Source: Trissonchulus latispiculum
Taxonomy: Eukaryota; Nematoda; Enoplea; Enoplida; Ironidae
NCBI GenBank assembly: GCA_030248195.1
Contig: JASAND010030512.1
Span: 1 to 64,000, forward strand
Direction of reading: 5' to 3'
Length of the DNA: 64,000 bases
Shown piece after piece: positions 1 through 11,420 of the stretch. Position numbers and translations under genes: made by a program. Within the stretch, counting starts at the first letter, position 1. Every line of letters starts with the position of its first letter. The notes beneath the pieces were generated by a model. The model was given only the letters and a program-made list of their open reading frames with translations, was not told the DNA's origin and did not search any database.

Positions 1-600
1 GTTCGCCCCTTTGTCCAGCACGTATTTTACAGTAAATGTGGTCTCATTTTAGGGTGTCTTTTAGTTAGGTTTTTCGTATTAGCTTGTATATTCGGTAGGT
101 AAGACTTTTTCGAGATTTGTTGGGTCGGTAGATAGTCTTTTTAAGCGTGTACATTTCAGCAAATTTGGGGGTAGGTTTCTTACTACTTGATAAATTGCTA
201 TTCATCGGTGGTTAAACTCCATTCGGTAAGATTCAATTTAGGTTTTATTGGCGAGGTTAGTTGGGTCGGCTGGAACTACATCTCCTCCAGGTTCGACGTT
301 ACCCTTGTGCACAGTTTCCCACTCGTAAAGTTTGGTTGTTCGTACACTTCCAACTTTACATTAGGCTGCCAGTCCACGACCTTATTTTTAGTTTTATTTT
401 TATTCAGCTTTTAGTAATCTCTTCTTCAGCTTTCTCTCTTTTTTTATGTGTCTTCATTTTTTTTAACAAATTTTTTCTGATCTCATCCAGTTTTCCTAAA
501 TTTTTATGTGCGTTTTACTGCATTTTTACCGGTATTCTCTGAGCAGTGAATATGTTGAGATAATTAGTTAGACCACGTTACGTGCGACTAACTGTAATTT
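1..600. other. Unassigned sequence upstream of a broken ORF
   Basis: The stretch is T-rich. Only short open frames are present, with hydrophobic low-complexity translations. It could be the 5' flank or a terminal repeat of the element whose broken ORF starts at 601, but no second copy is seen in the window to test that. No promoter or RNA gene is recognised. Confidence 0.4.
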
Positions 601-2041
601 ATGTCGGTTTTGCATTCTCCTGTGAAATCGTCCAAGGCCTCAGCTAAGCCGGGTCAGCCGACTAGCTCGAGTGACTCGATGGATAAAAGGCCTTTAAATC
701 AGCATGGTTTTGGGCGGCTCACATCTGGTTTCTCAGCCAGCATTGAGTAAGAGTTCCTCTACTCAATCAGCGTCTAGCCGAGCATCCTCAAGCCAAGAGC
801 TTGACGGTGCAGCATCTAGTAGACCAGTGCTCAGGTCCGACACGGCTAAGAATAAAACCTCTTCAAAACAAGAGGTTGACGAAGAGGCTTTGATCCGGGT
901 GCCCCGGATGACCAACATGAGGACGGGACCTCTAATAACCCGGGTGAATTTCAGTCTCCGGCTTCGGAAGAACCCAGTGAAGATGACTGGGACGAACAGG
1001 CAACTATTCATGACCAACTGGAATATGTCCGACGCAAGCTAGCTCGCATCGGAGCCGGACCTCCGGCGGCAGGAGACTAACGCAGACGTACCTGGGAGGT
1101 CTCTACCAGGTATGTCAGACATAAAGGACTTACGTGACTTTTTAACCCAACTGGAGCTGGAATTATTCCAGCAACGACCACGACTGGGCTCGGACAGCAC
1201 GGTTATGCGCCGTCAGCCCGGCATCATGCCATTTTTGCCATATACTCGCCCTAAATTACAACAGAGGGACCTTCCCAGAGCTTCGGGATCCAGTGAGCCG
1301 GCGGTCTCCGGTACAACGGTTCCGGTCTACGGCACATATAGACTCAAACCGGGCAAAGCATCCGAAACGGGCAAGCAGTAGCCAACGGCCGGGCAGTAGT
1401 GACCCCGACCCGGAACCTGACCGGAAACCACGGGTACGTGGACCGATGGATAACTGGGTGGTTCCGTTACGGGATCCAACCCCAGCCCCAGCTCAACCTC
1501 CGATCCTGCGACGGGATACGGAAGGAATGTTTCGGATACGAGATATGACTAACCAGGAATATGGCGTGATTCGCGGACTTATGACAGCATGGATAGCGGG
1601 GCTCCCTATGGAAACATGGGAAGCATTAGAGCATACATTCCCTCGGGTATGTATTGAGTTGCTCCGGCTGTGGCCAACTCCCTAGAGAGGACCCAAATGC
1701 GGGCGCGCCCCCATATCAGATGGGACAGCCCCCGCTGACGAGGCATCCGAGTCCGAGCCCGTCCATCGTGGTCGAGGGAATGAACGGAGAGCTCCGCCCA
1801 TAATCGACCTAGACTCATCTGATGACCAGATGAGGGAACCAATTAGGGAATCACCCTGCCGTCAAAGGGAATACTCTATCAGTCCCGAACCTCGTCACGG
1901 GCCCGCCAGTCTCCACCGCCGGTGGCGATGTCGAGCCCTCGCCGGTATTCCCGTGAACGGGAGTACAGTGCACCTCGTCGAAAACGGTCGGAACGACCGC
2001 AAACTCGCGAAACCCGAAAAGCGTACAGAAATTTTTGAATA
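601..2041 (+). pseudogene. Frame-broken ORF, possibly retroelement gag/ORF1-like
   Basis: Coding-like sequence runs from ATG 601 to a stop near 2040 but changes frame several times. Frame 1 opens (MSVLHSPVKSS) and stops near 745. Frame 2 carries a serine-rich stretch to about 890. Frame 1 resumes (EEPSEDDWDEQATIHDQLEY) to TAA 1078. Frame 2 is open 1112-1381, frame 3 is open 1293-1880 with one in-frame TAG at 1683, and frame 2 closes with an Arg/Ser-rich tail (RRYSREREYSAPRRKRSERP). The composition (acidic Ser-rich start, Pro-rich middle, basic RS tail) is seen in Gag or ORF1 nucleic-acid-binding proteins, but no zinc knuckle, protease or reverse transcriptase follows. The family is unknown. 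An alternative is a decayed host gene or a low-quality assembly patch. Confidence 0.4.
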
Positions 2042-2419
2042 AACTACAGTGTATAGAATAACCTAACTAAATAATAAACCAACAATAGAGAAGTAACGTA
2101 CAAGATACAGAATAATTTCTACCAAACAATAACACTACAATGAATAAACCACGAGAGACCTAACCAGGTAAAAAGAGAACCTAAACTATCAGATAAATTT
2201 TAAAGAACTTCATAAAGTTTTAGAGAGAAGAATAAGAAGAGAACCTACTTCTAAAAGAAAGAACACAAATTAATAGCCCCCTACAAGACAAAATAATGAC
2301 AATTAAGTGGCTCTACAGGGTCACCCTGAGCTCACAGGAAACTTAAGGTGGTACCCACTCTCAAGTTATATTATAAAAGAGAAAAGCACAGCAAATAAAT
2401 AGGGCTTGGGGGAGACAAG
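2042..2419. other. AT-rich spacer, no gene seen
   Basis: A-rich on the plus strand, many short stops. At 2343 a TTAAGGTGG word resembles the end of the following element, so a second degenerate terminus may lie here. Nothing else is recognised. Confidence 0.4.
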
Positions 2420-3406
2420 TTAAGGTGGTGATTCCCTTTGGTCACAAAGTTTGCACCATTATTACTCATTCATTACTTGGAGTTAAGAAGCCATTTTTAT
2501 ATCAAAATGTAGCCTGACATTTTCTCTTTTTAATGCATGCCACGAAACTAATATCGCTTTTCTACAATATTTTTTACACATTTTAGAAGAAGTATAATTT
2601 TCCAGAATTTTTGCAGACTCAAGTAAATTTTTTTGCGAGACATCGATTATATCATTCGATACCTCCATCAAATAGCTGGGGGCGATTTTTTATTTATTGT
2701 GAAATCGCTCTTCGTCATAGAGAAATAAGCTGAAATCTGTGCGTAACCTGTATTTTGCCTACTTTTTCCAAATTTGTCAAGCGATTACTTTAGCTAGAAA
2801 TCAGCAATCGGGGCAACTAAAAAATCGTCCCTGGGTATAGTTGTGCAGAACACATTTTGTTCAGTAGCAGCCCTCCAGCTTGCATGCTGAATGCTCCACA
2901 ATCTTTGAAAAAAATTGGTCGTGTTTTTGCAAAAACTACATTTTTTATGATAGCAGCCTACAGGATAGCAGTTGAAAGACGATCATGCGTCGGATAATTT
3001 GTCCCTGTGTGACCTTCAGATCGACGCCCTTATTCTGATTTAACCGCTTGCGTAGTTCAAGAAATGTTGGATTATTTGATTTCTGCAAAAATGACAAGTT
3101 TTCGACGCCAAAACAAGAAAATAGGCTGTATCTCACGATAGAGAAAAGCTAGAAACTTGCTTTGAAAAGCAAAAATGTGAAGCTCAATGAGATCTTTCGA
3201 ATGACTATAGTCATAACTGTATAGCAGCTGCCAAACGTTCAAAAATTGGGAAAAACAACTCTTACCGGAAACCTCGAATTTTTGAATCGGTATTGCGCGG
3301 AGGGTGTTAGAACGCTAAAAAACTGATTTCGGAAAGTTTCATCAAATTTCATCTTGATTTAAGCCGTCAGCCAACAATGTGTGACCAAAAGGAATCACCA
3401 CCTTAA
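2420..3406. mobile_element. TTAA-flanked DNA transposon, non-autonomous (TIR about 28 bp)
   Basis: Ends are inverted: TTAAGGTGGTGATTCC at 2420 and GGAATCACCACCTTAA ending 3406; the match continues inward to TTTGGTCACA / TGTGACCAAA with one mismatch. TTAA on both sides is the target duplication used by piggyBac and Kolobok transposons. The roughly 980-bp interior is AT-rich with no transposase-like ORF, so it is a deleted derivative. A related right end (GGAATCACCGCCTTAA) is at 41668-41683, with related internal sequence before it. The superfamily (piggyBac or Kolobok) cannot be settled from the ends alone. Confidence 0.75.
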
Positions 3407-3989
3407 ATTTGCACACGACCACTCAGTAAGAAAACGAAAGACAAGACTGAATAAATTTTGAGACGCCTAAGGAGAACTAGTTTTGCGAAAATGTGGAAGA
3501 ATCTGATTGGATGAATTTGAGACCCCCTTGAAAGACGGGATACTGGGAGAGGCTTCTAGAGAAAATAGAGGTCTTAACAGCGCCACCTATTGACTAGGCT
3601 GGCTGACACACATATACGTATTTTACACATACGCACACAAACACATCTCAACTAGGAAACTTTCAACTAAATTTCAAAACACAATTTTAACATAAATTTC
3701 ACACATTATAAATTATTTTCAAAATACCATTTCTAATATTATTTCAATCCCAAAATAAATTCAAACACACACACATTAATATGTTAGAGGACTGACGTCA
3801 CGCCGCCTCATTACAATGGAGCAAACTCAAAGTAAGGCAAAAACTTTAAAATTCAAAGTAAGCAAAAAAGTTTAACCCAGTTGGGTATTATCGCATTGCG
3901 TATTCCAATTGTTTTGCAATATTGCTTTATAATTTTGATTGTATAACCCTTGCTGGGAACGTGCATCCAATATTAAATAATGTTAAAAT
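3407..3989. other. Gene-free AT-rich stretch
   Basis: Contains CA-rich simple sequence around 3600-3650 and 3760-3780. No ORF, RNA gene or repeat end is recognised. Confidence 0.4.
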
Positions 3990-4081
3990 GTAACTACGAA
4001 TTTTGTACTTGGAACCGGGAACCGGCAGCTAGAACCGGAACCGGAACCGGTTTTGAAAATTGGAACCGGTCCCAACTCTAC
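3990..4081. mobile_element. hAT-like terminal fragment with GGAACCGG iterations
   Basis: Several GGAACCGG words are followed by ACCGGTCCCAACTCTA. Read on the minus strand this end is TAGAGTTGGGACCGG, which fits the end format YAGNGNTGGNACCGG found on the other hAT-like elements of the window. The partner end was not found, so this is a truncated or diverged copy. Confidence 0.45.
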
Positions 4082-4241
4082 TTCACGGGCCTGAAGTTTT
4101 AGGTCCTACCCGTCCCGGCTATGGCGGGGCACGGAACCATGACATTAGAAACAATTCTTATTCATATACTTTCTTATTCCTTTGAAAGATCTTTGTTGCA
4201 CAAGGCATACTCGATAATTTAGCCAAATAGGGCCCCGTCTG

Positions 4242-4667
4242 GGGCCCGTTGCATAAAAGGAATTACTAATAAGTTATGAGTGATTAGTTGATTAGTGCAG
4301 CAGTATTAATGAGCAAAGCTATTAATTGAGCCAACAAATTTTGGTGTTTTCGGTGTTATTTTGTAGAAAATGAAGTGATTAATTCAAAAATGGCTAAAAC
4401 TTTCTATAATTTTCTTCAACTCAATAGGGTTGATCACAGATATCAGAGAAAACGCGATTTTTGAAGGTTATTCCTTTGGCTTAGTCCATATTTTAATTTT
4501 ACACCAATTTAGAATATATAGTTCGTTAGAGCATCTCAAAAGCTACAAAACGACATATAGAATATTCCTCAAGCTCTTCCACAGCGTTAGCTATTTTCAT
4601 TCGAACTGCTACACAAATCAACTCATCACTAATAATTTATTAGTAATACCTTTTATGCAACGGGCCC
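4242..4667. mobile_element. MITE with GGGCCCGTTGCATAAAAGG inverted ends
   Basis: Left end GGGCCCGTTGCATAAAAGG (4242) matches, inverted, CCTTTTATGCAACGGGCCC (ending 4667); similarity continues for about 60 bp with mismatches (ATTACTAATAA / TTATTAGTAAT). Length is about 426 bp with no coding capacity. The flanks give no clear target duplication, so the superfamily is not assigned. Confidence 0.7.
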
Positions 4668-4782
4668 GACGGTGGAAGCAAAGAAGCTTGGTAAATACTA
4701 TCTTCCATAGCGTTCTCTGTTTCATTGTCAAAGGAATCACTCTGTTGCCACATGACGATAATAAAATTATTAAGTAAGTCAA

Positions 4783-5510
4783 TTAAGGGGGGGTCCATTT
4801 TTTGTTCATTTTTTCGATTTTTTCCGATGTCGCTCATTTTTACAAATTTCATAGTCCAAACTGTATATTTTAACGAGTTTTTGAAATAAAAGTCGTAAGA
4901 CTTACGGTAGGTTGAGTAATTTGACCTCGAAGTTGAGATTTCATGTGTTAATCATAGGAAATGTGAAAAGTTTTCACTTTTTCACGTGCGCCAGGAAATC
5001 TCGCGAATGGCAAAATGGATCCGCTCAAACTTTATATCATATGTTGCTATGTTTTCGAACTGTGATTTGTAGGAATCAGAATTTTGATTTAGGGCTTTGA
5101 ATATTTTTAATAAATTTTTGAAGTATTAAAATTTGGTGGCTGTTAAATTTGGTGCCAAATGTTAATATTTCAAAAATTCATTAAAATTTTTTAAAGACCT
5201 AAATCAAAATTCTGATTCCTACAAATCACAGATTGGAAACATGGCAAAAATATGATATGAAGTTTGGGCGGATCCTATTTGCCATTTGCGAGATTTCTCT
5301 GGCGCACGTGAAAAAGTGACAACTTTTCACATTTCCTATGTTTAACACACAAACTCTCAACTTTGAGGTCAAATTACTCAACAACCGTAAGACCTACGAC
5401 TTTAATTTCAAAAACTCGTTAAAATATACAGTTTGGACTATGAAATATGTAAAAATGAGCGACATCGGAGAAAGTCGAAAAATTGACCAAAAAAATGGAC
5501 CCCCCCTTAA
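4783..5510. mobile_element. TTAA-flanked foldback element, near-perfect 728-bp hairpin
   Basis: TTAAGGGGGGGTCCATTTTT at 4783 is mirrored by AAATGGACCCCCCCTTAA ending 5510, and the two halves remain complementary nearly to the centre near 5150 (for example CAGAATTTTGATTTAGG at 5078 against CCTAAATCAAAATTCTG at 5199). TTAA on both sides suggests piggyBac-type mobilisation. No ORF is meaningful; the translations are shadows of the arms. Confidence 0.8.
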
Positions 5511-5940
5511 CTAAGCTTAAAGCTTCAATTTATTAAAACTGACTAAATCTAGGCTGAACTTAGAACAGCTTAAAACGTAATTCTCAGACGCACTGCTTAT
5601 AACGGTTTTTTGTCTATTGTCTAAGATTTTCTTATTGCCAAACTATTTTGTGCAGAAGGAAACAGGAAAACTAATTGTAACTTCCTCATCTAAAAGTATG
5701 TATGTCTCACTCAGATAGACGGTACAACTAGATGCAGAACTGCTGTTACAGAGCCAGATTCCACATTAAGGATATAACATTTAGGTAGCATTGTATGCAA
5801 AGGTATTTCCGAATTTGAGTTTGAAGTATTGGATCAGGTAAAAGTAATAAACTATTGTATACCGGTAGCTACAGTCTTCGCTTGACTCTACCCAGGAATG
5901 AGTGACCCTAGAAAAATTTTTTGGTAACACTTTTTTAGCA
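5511..5940. other. Gene-free spacer
   Basis: Mixed AT-rich sequence with no recognised gene or repeat before the homopolymer-rich block that starts near 5940. Confidence 0.35.
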
Positions 5941-8900
5941 TGTGGCCACACCAGGCGCCAAAATTTGTCATTTTGGTGGGGGGGGGGCCCATCCCCACCC
6001 ACCCCCCCCCCCCCCCAACACACCTATGGTTACACCCAGGCGCGTAGCCAGGGAGGGGGGGGGAATGGTGGGAATTCCCCCCGAAATTGTGTTGCATAGG
6101 TGTAACGGGGATTTGGGTTGGGGGTGGCCCCCTCCCCCGGAATTTTGGGGGGGCCCCCCTTTTAGACCCCCCAAACCTCCCCCCAAAAAATTTTTCTATT
6201 TTTATGGCAAAAATCGCATTTTCAGCCATTGCTAATGCCAGAAAACATTTAACTATGAAGTAATTTTGACATTAGACAGGGGTTTTAAACTTGAAAGCTT
6301 GATTGCCAACATGTTTCTAAGTCTAAAATAAGGTCAATATTGAGCCAGAAAGTCTATAAAACCGTTAAAAACGTGTGTTTCTCGCAATAATAAGCACTTT
6401 AAGCCAAAAATCTGGACTTTGAAAAATTTTGCAGAATTTACCCTAAAAATACCCAATTTTTGGCCAATTTCTCGCGCCGTTGGCGCGACTAACCCCCTCC
6501 CTCAGTTGGGGGGGCGGGGGTCCCCACAGTTTTGGGGGGGGGGGGGGGGTTTGTAAAATGGCTGGGGTTACCCCCCCCCCCCCAACCCCCCCCCCCCCCA
6601 ATTACATCCATGTTGTGTTGCCCCCCAGGAATTTTTTCCTGTCATGTGTAAAACACATTTTCGAAGAATTTCGTGCCTTCGGCGCGAAGAGCATTCGTTG
6701 AAATTACAATAATATTTACATAAGGCGAAGTGCTTGTTCATGCACCCAAATGATGCAGAAGGTGGTCAAAGTAGACCGAACTAGGGTAATTGGTTGGTAC
6801 TCATTTGTTAGTGCGAAACGGTATTATAATGGTATATAATATACTACACTTTTTTCGCGCCGAAGGTGCGAAAATTTTTTGAAAAATAGGCGTTTTACAC
6901 ATGGCAGGAAAAAATTACTGTGGGCATAGGTGTGGGTGTGGCTGGCGAAAAAAGTGGGGGTGGGGGTTTGAAAAAAGTAGGGTGAGGGGGGTCTGGAAAA
7001 AATGGGGGACGGGTGGGTCGAGAAAAACTCTATTTGGGGGAGGGGTAAGAAAAATTTTCGAGGGGGGGCGTCTGCGAAAAATCGGTTTTTCGCTAAAAAA
7101 CAACATTTTTCTCAATTTTCAGCTATTTTTAGCGATTTTTAAGGTAATGAGGCGAATTTTAGCAATTTTTCGCTAATTTTTTGAAAACTCGAGCAAAAAT
7201 TCAGGTAGGGGGTTGAAAATTTTTAGGGGGGGGGTCGGCCGAAGGCCGATTTGGGGGGAGGGGTAGAAAAAATTTTTAGGGGGGAGGGTCTGCGACCCCT
7301 CCATTTGGGGGTAGGGGTCCCCCCCACACCCACCCCCTAACACACCTTTGCCTGTGGGGCAACACAATTGCGGGGGGGAGAATTCCCCCCATTCCCCCCC
7401 CTCCATGGCTACGCGCCTGGGTGTAACCATACGTGTGTTAGGGGGGCCCCCCCCCGCCAAAATGACAAATGTTGGCGACCTCCCCCCCCCAGATTTTCAG
7501 ATTTTTGCTACCCCCCCCCCCAGATTTTTGGCCAAAACGTTTCCAAAAATTGCATAAAATCGAAAATTGAGGGGGGGGGGTTCCCCCCACCCTCCGTCGG
7601 AAACCCCCCTCCCCCAGATTTTTTGCCCAGCCACTCCTATGCATAGGTGTACCTTGAGAAATCGTTGGGGGAGGGGGTAGCCGAAATTAGGGTGGGTGGG
7701 GTCAGCCGGTTTGAGGTGGGGTGGGGTCCGGAAAAATCGAATTTGGGGGGGGGTAAAAAATTTTTCGGTCAAAAATTTAGAAAAAATTCCGAATTCGCTG
7801 AAAAAACGTTATTTCCAACTAAAAATCAACATTTCATTTTTGCTCATTTAGTCGAAAAACTTGGATTTTTTGGCAAAAACTTCGAATTTTTGCAAAAAAT
7901 TTCGAATTTTTACTAATTTTAAGGCGAAATTTTCAAAATTTTGAGGGTGGGGTCTGGGATTTGGCCATTTGGGGGTGGGGTCTGCCTCCAAAATTTCGAG
8001 GGTGGGATCGGCTCTTTTCCATTTGGGGGGAGGGGGTTCCCCCTCCACCCCCCCCCCCGGTATATACACCTATGCACCTATGGGTGTAACGGAGATTTGG
8101 GTTGGGGGGGCCCCCTCCCCGGGTATTTGGGGAGGGGGTCTCCCCCCCCTTTTTAGACCCCCCACGACACCACCCCCAAACCTCCCCCAAAAAGATTTTA
8201 CTATTTTTATGTCAAAAATAGCATTTTCAGCCATTGCTAGTGCCACCCAAAAAACATTCAACTATGAAGTAATTTTGACATTAGGCAGGGGTTTTAAACT
8301 CGAAAACTTCTAAGTCTAAAATAAGGTAAATATTGAGCCAGAAAGTCCATAAAACCGTTAAAAACGTGTATTTCTCGCAGTAATAAACACTTTAAGCCAA
8401 AAATTTGGACTTTTCTGAAAAATTTTGCAGAATTTATATCCATGGGGGGAAACCCACTTTTTCGGATTTTGGCTGGAACTTTTTTGTTATAAGGGCTAGC
8501 TGATAACTTTATATATATATACCATCGTACTTGGCGTACTTAGAACTTTCTTTTAAGTCCATTTGCACTCTAGGTTGTACCGTTAGACCGGAATAATGCA
8601 AAAAGTAGCGGGGGAAAAACCCAAATGGGGGAAAATAAACCCGCGCCTCACAGGTCTTAAATATTGTCGCTGGCATTTTTTTAGGGTTTTGAAAGTGGGG
8701 GGGGCTTCGCCCCCCCCTAGGGAGGGGGAAGTGGGGGGGCTTCCGAAAAGTGGGGGGGGCGAGCCAAAAGTAAAATATACCGAAATTTTTAGCGAAAAAT
8801 TAGCATTTTTAAGGTAAAAACGCAAAAAATCGCTGTTTTTAAGCTTAAAATGAGCTTATAAGTCCATAAATTAGCTAAAAATTGAGAAAATTTTTGAAAA

Positions 8901-9135
8901 TTTGACCCCAAAAACCTTATTTTTTGACACTTTTGGGCGACCCCCAAAAAGTGGGTGGGGGCTTGCCGAAAAGTGGGGGGGGGGCGAAAGTGGGGGGGGG
9001 GCTCCGAAAAGTGGAGGGGGGAACCGAAAAGTGGGGGGGGGGGGGGGGGCTCCGAAAAGTGGAGGGGGGAACCGAAGAGTGGGGGGGGCCCCCCCCACCC
9101 CCCCCACTAAAAAAATGCCAGTGTCGTAGCGCGAT
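5940..9135. repeat. Mosaic of G/C homopolymer-rich interspersed repeats
   Basis: Runs of 6-18 G or C alternate with AAATTTTT-rich segments. Several sub-repeats recur: about 350 bp at 6095-6445 returns in direct orientation at 8086-8440 (shared GAAGTAATTTTGACATTAG); 7630-7830 returns at 12245-12440; GTGGGGGG / CCGAAAAG units are iterated at 8940-9090. The phrase GGCGCGTAGCCAGGGAGG and its variants recur. All open frames here are Gly/Pro-rich translations of homopolymers and are not genes. Which transposon class seeded the block is unknown. Confidence 0.7.
6650..7300 (+). repeat. Left arm of a large inverted repeat (partner 9745-10210)
   Basis: The segment around TTCGTGCCTTCGGCGCGAAG, the AATTACAATAATATTTA stretch, the GGTAATTGGTTGGTACTCAT stretch and the following AGCGATTTTTAAGGTAATG stretch all reappear reverse-complemented at 9745-10210. 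Similarity is broken by changes in G-run length. Confidence 0.7.
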
Positions 9136-9650
9136 TCTGACACTTCCTGTATAAAATTCAACTCTTTTTTAGTTAGTATGAATCAAAAAATCCGACATAG
9201 GCAGCTTTTTTGAGATCTCATGTGCCATTGCAGCATCAAATGGACAGGTTTCATAAAGTTTAACACATAAACATAAGGCAATTTTTGAAAAATGCTAAAA
9301 ACGCTGCAATTTGATAAAACTTATTTATTATTCTAACGTGTAGAGAATGGTTTTTGACGTACAATTGGTTATTGAAAGTCACTATTAGACCTTTGCTGGG
9401 TCCTCCAGGAGCGAAATTGCACTTTTAGAGTTTTTGCCTCTAGCTACTTTTCTAGCCCAACCCAGTCAAAAGTTACATCGGTCCAAAATTTTGGCAATTT
9501 TTTGGAAGGTTGGACCAAAAAGTACGTAGGTGTCATTTTCAAAATGTCAAACAATGAGCAGGAGTGAATCAAATAACTTGATCTTTGCACACATAGGTTA
9601 GAAAGAGTCGCGCTTTCTGCTGGTATGTTTTGGAGCTCCTAGCTCCAACC
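9136..9650. other. Gene-free unique-looking stretch
   Basis: Between two homopolymer-rich blocks. No ORF, RNA gene or repeat terminus is recognised. Confidence 0.35.
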
Positions 9651-9744
9651 CGTGACCCAGGAGGCGGGTGGGTTTTCCCCCAAAAAAGGGGTGGGTTTTT
9701 TCACCCCATGGCTATGCCATAAAAATACCCAAAAATATGGGGGC

Positions 9745-10210
9745 ATTTCGCAGACCCTCCCCCCTAAAAAATTTTTTCTACCCCTCCCCCCAAATCGGCC
9801 TTCGGCCGACCCCTCCCCCCTAAAAGTTTCAACCCCCTACCTGAATCTTTGCAAATTTTTAGCCAAAAATTCAAAAATTTTCAAGAAATTAGCGAAAAAT
9901 TGCTAAAACTCGCCTCATTACGTTAAAAATCGCTAAAAATTGAAAAAAATTTTCAGTTGTCTAGCGAAAAACCGATTTTTCGCAGACCCCCCCCCCCCCC
10001 CTTGAAAATTTTTCTTACCCCAAAAAAGTTTCGCACCTTCGGCGCGAAAAAAGTGTATTATACCATTATAATACCGTTTCGCACTAACAAATGAGTACCA
10101 ATTACCCTAGTTCGGTCTACTTTGACCACCTTCTGCATCATTTGGGCGCATGAACAAGTACTGCGCCTTAAATATTATTGTAATTTCAACGAATGCTCTG
10201 TAAAAATTCC
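9745..10210 (-). repeat. Right arm of the large inverted repeat (partner 6650-7300)
   Basis: Reverse complement of the left arm: TTTCGCACCTTCGGCGCGAA at 10029, the three-way landmark TTAGTGCGAAACGG read on the minus strand, and TTCAACGAATGCTC at 10186. The distance between arms is about 2.4 kb. Confidence 0.7.
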
Positions 10211-10693
10211 ACGAAGGTCACTAAATGGAAAAATTTCTCAGCTTCCCCCTGACCCCCCGAAAAAATTTTGCATTCCCCTCCCGAAATTTTTTCTGGCTAC
10301 GCTAGTGGCCACCACAACCATAGGTGTGCCTGGGCAAAAATATGGGGGGGGGTTTCCGACGGACGGACCCCTCCTAAATTTTGGATTTTATGCCATTTTT
10401 GGCCACTTTTTGGCCAAAAGTCGGGGGGGGGGTAGGAAAAATCTGAAAATCGGGGGGGGGTGTCACCAAAATTTCTCATTTTGGTGCCCTAACACTAACA
10501 CATCTATGACCACAACAGGTGATGCAGGTAGTTGTAATGGTGTTTTGGGTTGGATTAGGTCCCTCCTCTTCTCCGAGTTTTTGAGATCCCTTTTGGACCC
10601 CCAAATGTCTATATTATAAATTATAGACCCGCTCATAGTTTCCTCCCTGGAACTTAGGGTCTTGGCTCGGGCGTGGGAATCATAGGTGTAACG
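10210..10693. repeat. Further homopolymer-rich repeat block
   Basis: Continuation of the G/C-run mosaic, with CCATAGGTGTGCCTGGGC and TCATAGGTGTAACG, which are variants of the phrases bounding the other copies. No gene is seen. Confidence 0.5.
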
Positions 10694-10695
10694 TA

Positions 10696-10847
10696 CAGTA
10701 CCCTGCACTCATAAGGTGACAGTTGGCAAAACTGAAATTCGCGAACTTTGGCAGCTTGATAGCGATTTTCGTCAACTTCGGCGATTTCCGTCAGCTTCGC
10801 GAACTTCCAATTATCGCCAACTGTCACCTTATGATTGCAGGGTACTG
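10696..10847. mobile_element. Mariner-type MITE, copy 1 (TA-flanked palindrome)
   Basis: CAGTACCCTGCA at the left and TGCAGGGTACTG at the right, each flanked by TA; the arms stay complementary inward (AAGGTGACAGTTGG / CCAACTGTCACCTT). The interior carries iterated GCGAACTT / GATTTTCG words. CAGT ends plus TA duplication are typical of Tc1/mariner non-autonomous elements. A second copy in the same orientation is at 11894-12046. Confidence 0.85.
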
Positions 10848-10849
10848 TA

Positions 10850-11209
10850 TGGATTTTGACAAAATGAAGCAAAAATCTTTAAATGGTCATATCTCACTAG
10901 CCAGTCGTCTGATTTCAGTAATTTAAGCAGTTCCTGAACCAGCAGAGTCTCCGCTTTCTTTTGAGTGACTTTACCGCGACGATGGGGCCGTCACGCGCGG
11001 CCGTGTCTCGTTGGCACATGTTGACGTACTACTTCCATGTTTGTTAGAGCCTAGCTTTTCTTGCAGAGGTCGCGGCGCGTCGGGACACCCACCGTTGGAA
11101 AGAGCGTGCGATTCTGCGTCGAATGGTATAAGAACTTTGGCTCTGTGACCACTGTAGCGAAAGTTATAAGTGGGGGGGGGGGGGGGGGGGGGGGAGAGAG
11201 AGAGAGAGA

Positions 11210-11245
<36 letters not shown>

Positions 11246-11420
11246 GAGAGAGAGAGAGAGAGAGAGAGTCGAGAAACCAATTCAGGGCAATTTCAACTCT
11301 CCATCCCGAATAATCCATTTCTGTGGCCCCACTATGTTACAAAAACTTAGCAGACATCGTCCCGTTACCAGGCAATCGTTCTTTGCGGTTTCCGGTAGAA
11401 TTTTTAGATTTTGGTTTCTA
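10850..11420. repeat. Tandem duplication, unit 1 (571 bp, carries a G/GA expansion)
   Basis: The unit begins GGATTTTGACAAAATG and ends GATTTTGGTTTCTA. It is repeated immediately at 11421-11892. Unit 1 is 99 bp longer because of a G-run and GA-run block at about 11170-11268. On the plus strand an open frame from about 11061 stays open through the insertion because 99 is a multiple of three. Its ending SRIIHF after SVRFCVEWYKNFGSVTTV is faintly like the DUF4817 helix-turn-helix found in transposase N-termini; this is a weak guess. Confidence 0.7.

Noticed and set aside
5888..6229. 113-residue minus-strand frame
   Set aside because: Low-complexity translation of a repeat that recurs at 8086-8440 with a different frame.
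5968..9161. Many Gly/Pro-rich open frames on both strands
   Set aside because: They are translations of G and C homopolymers, overlap on both strands and contain no domain.
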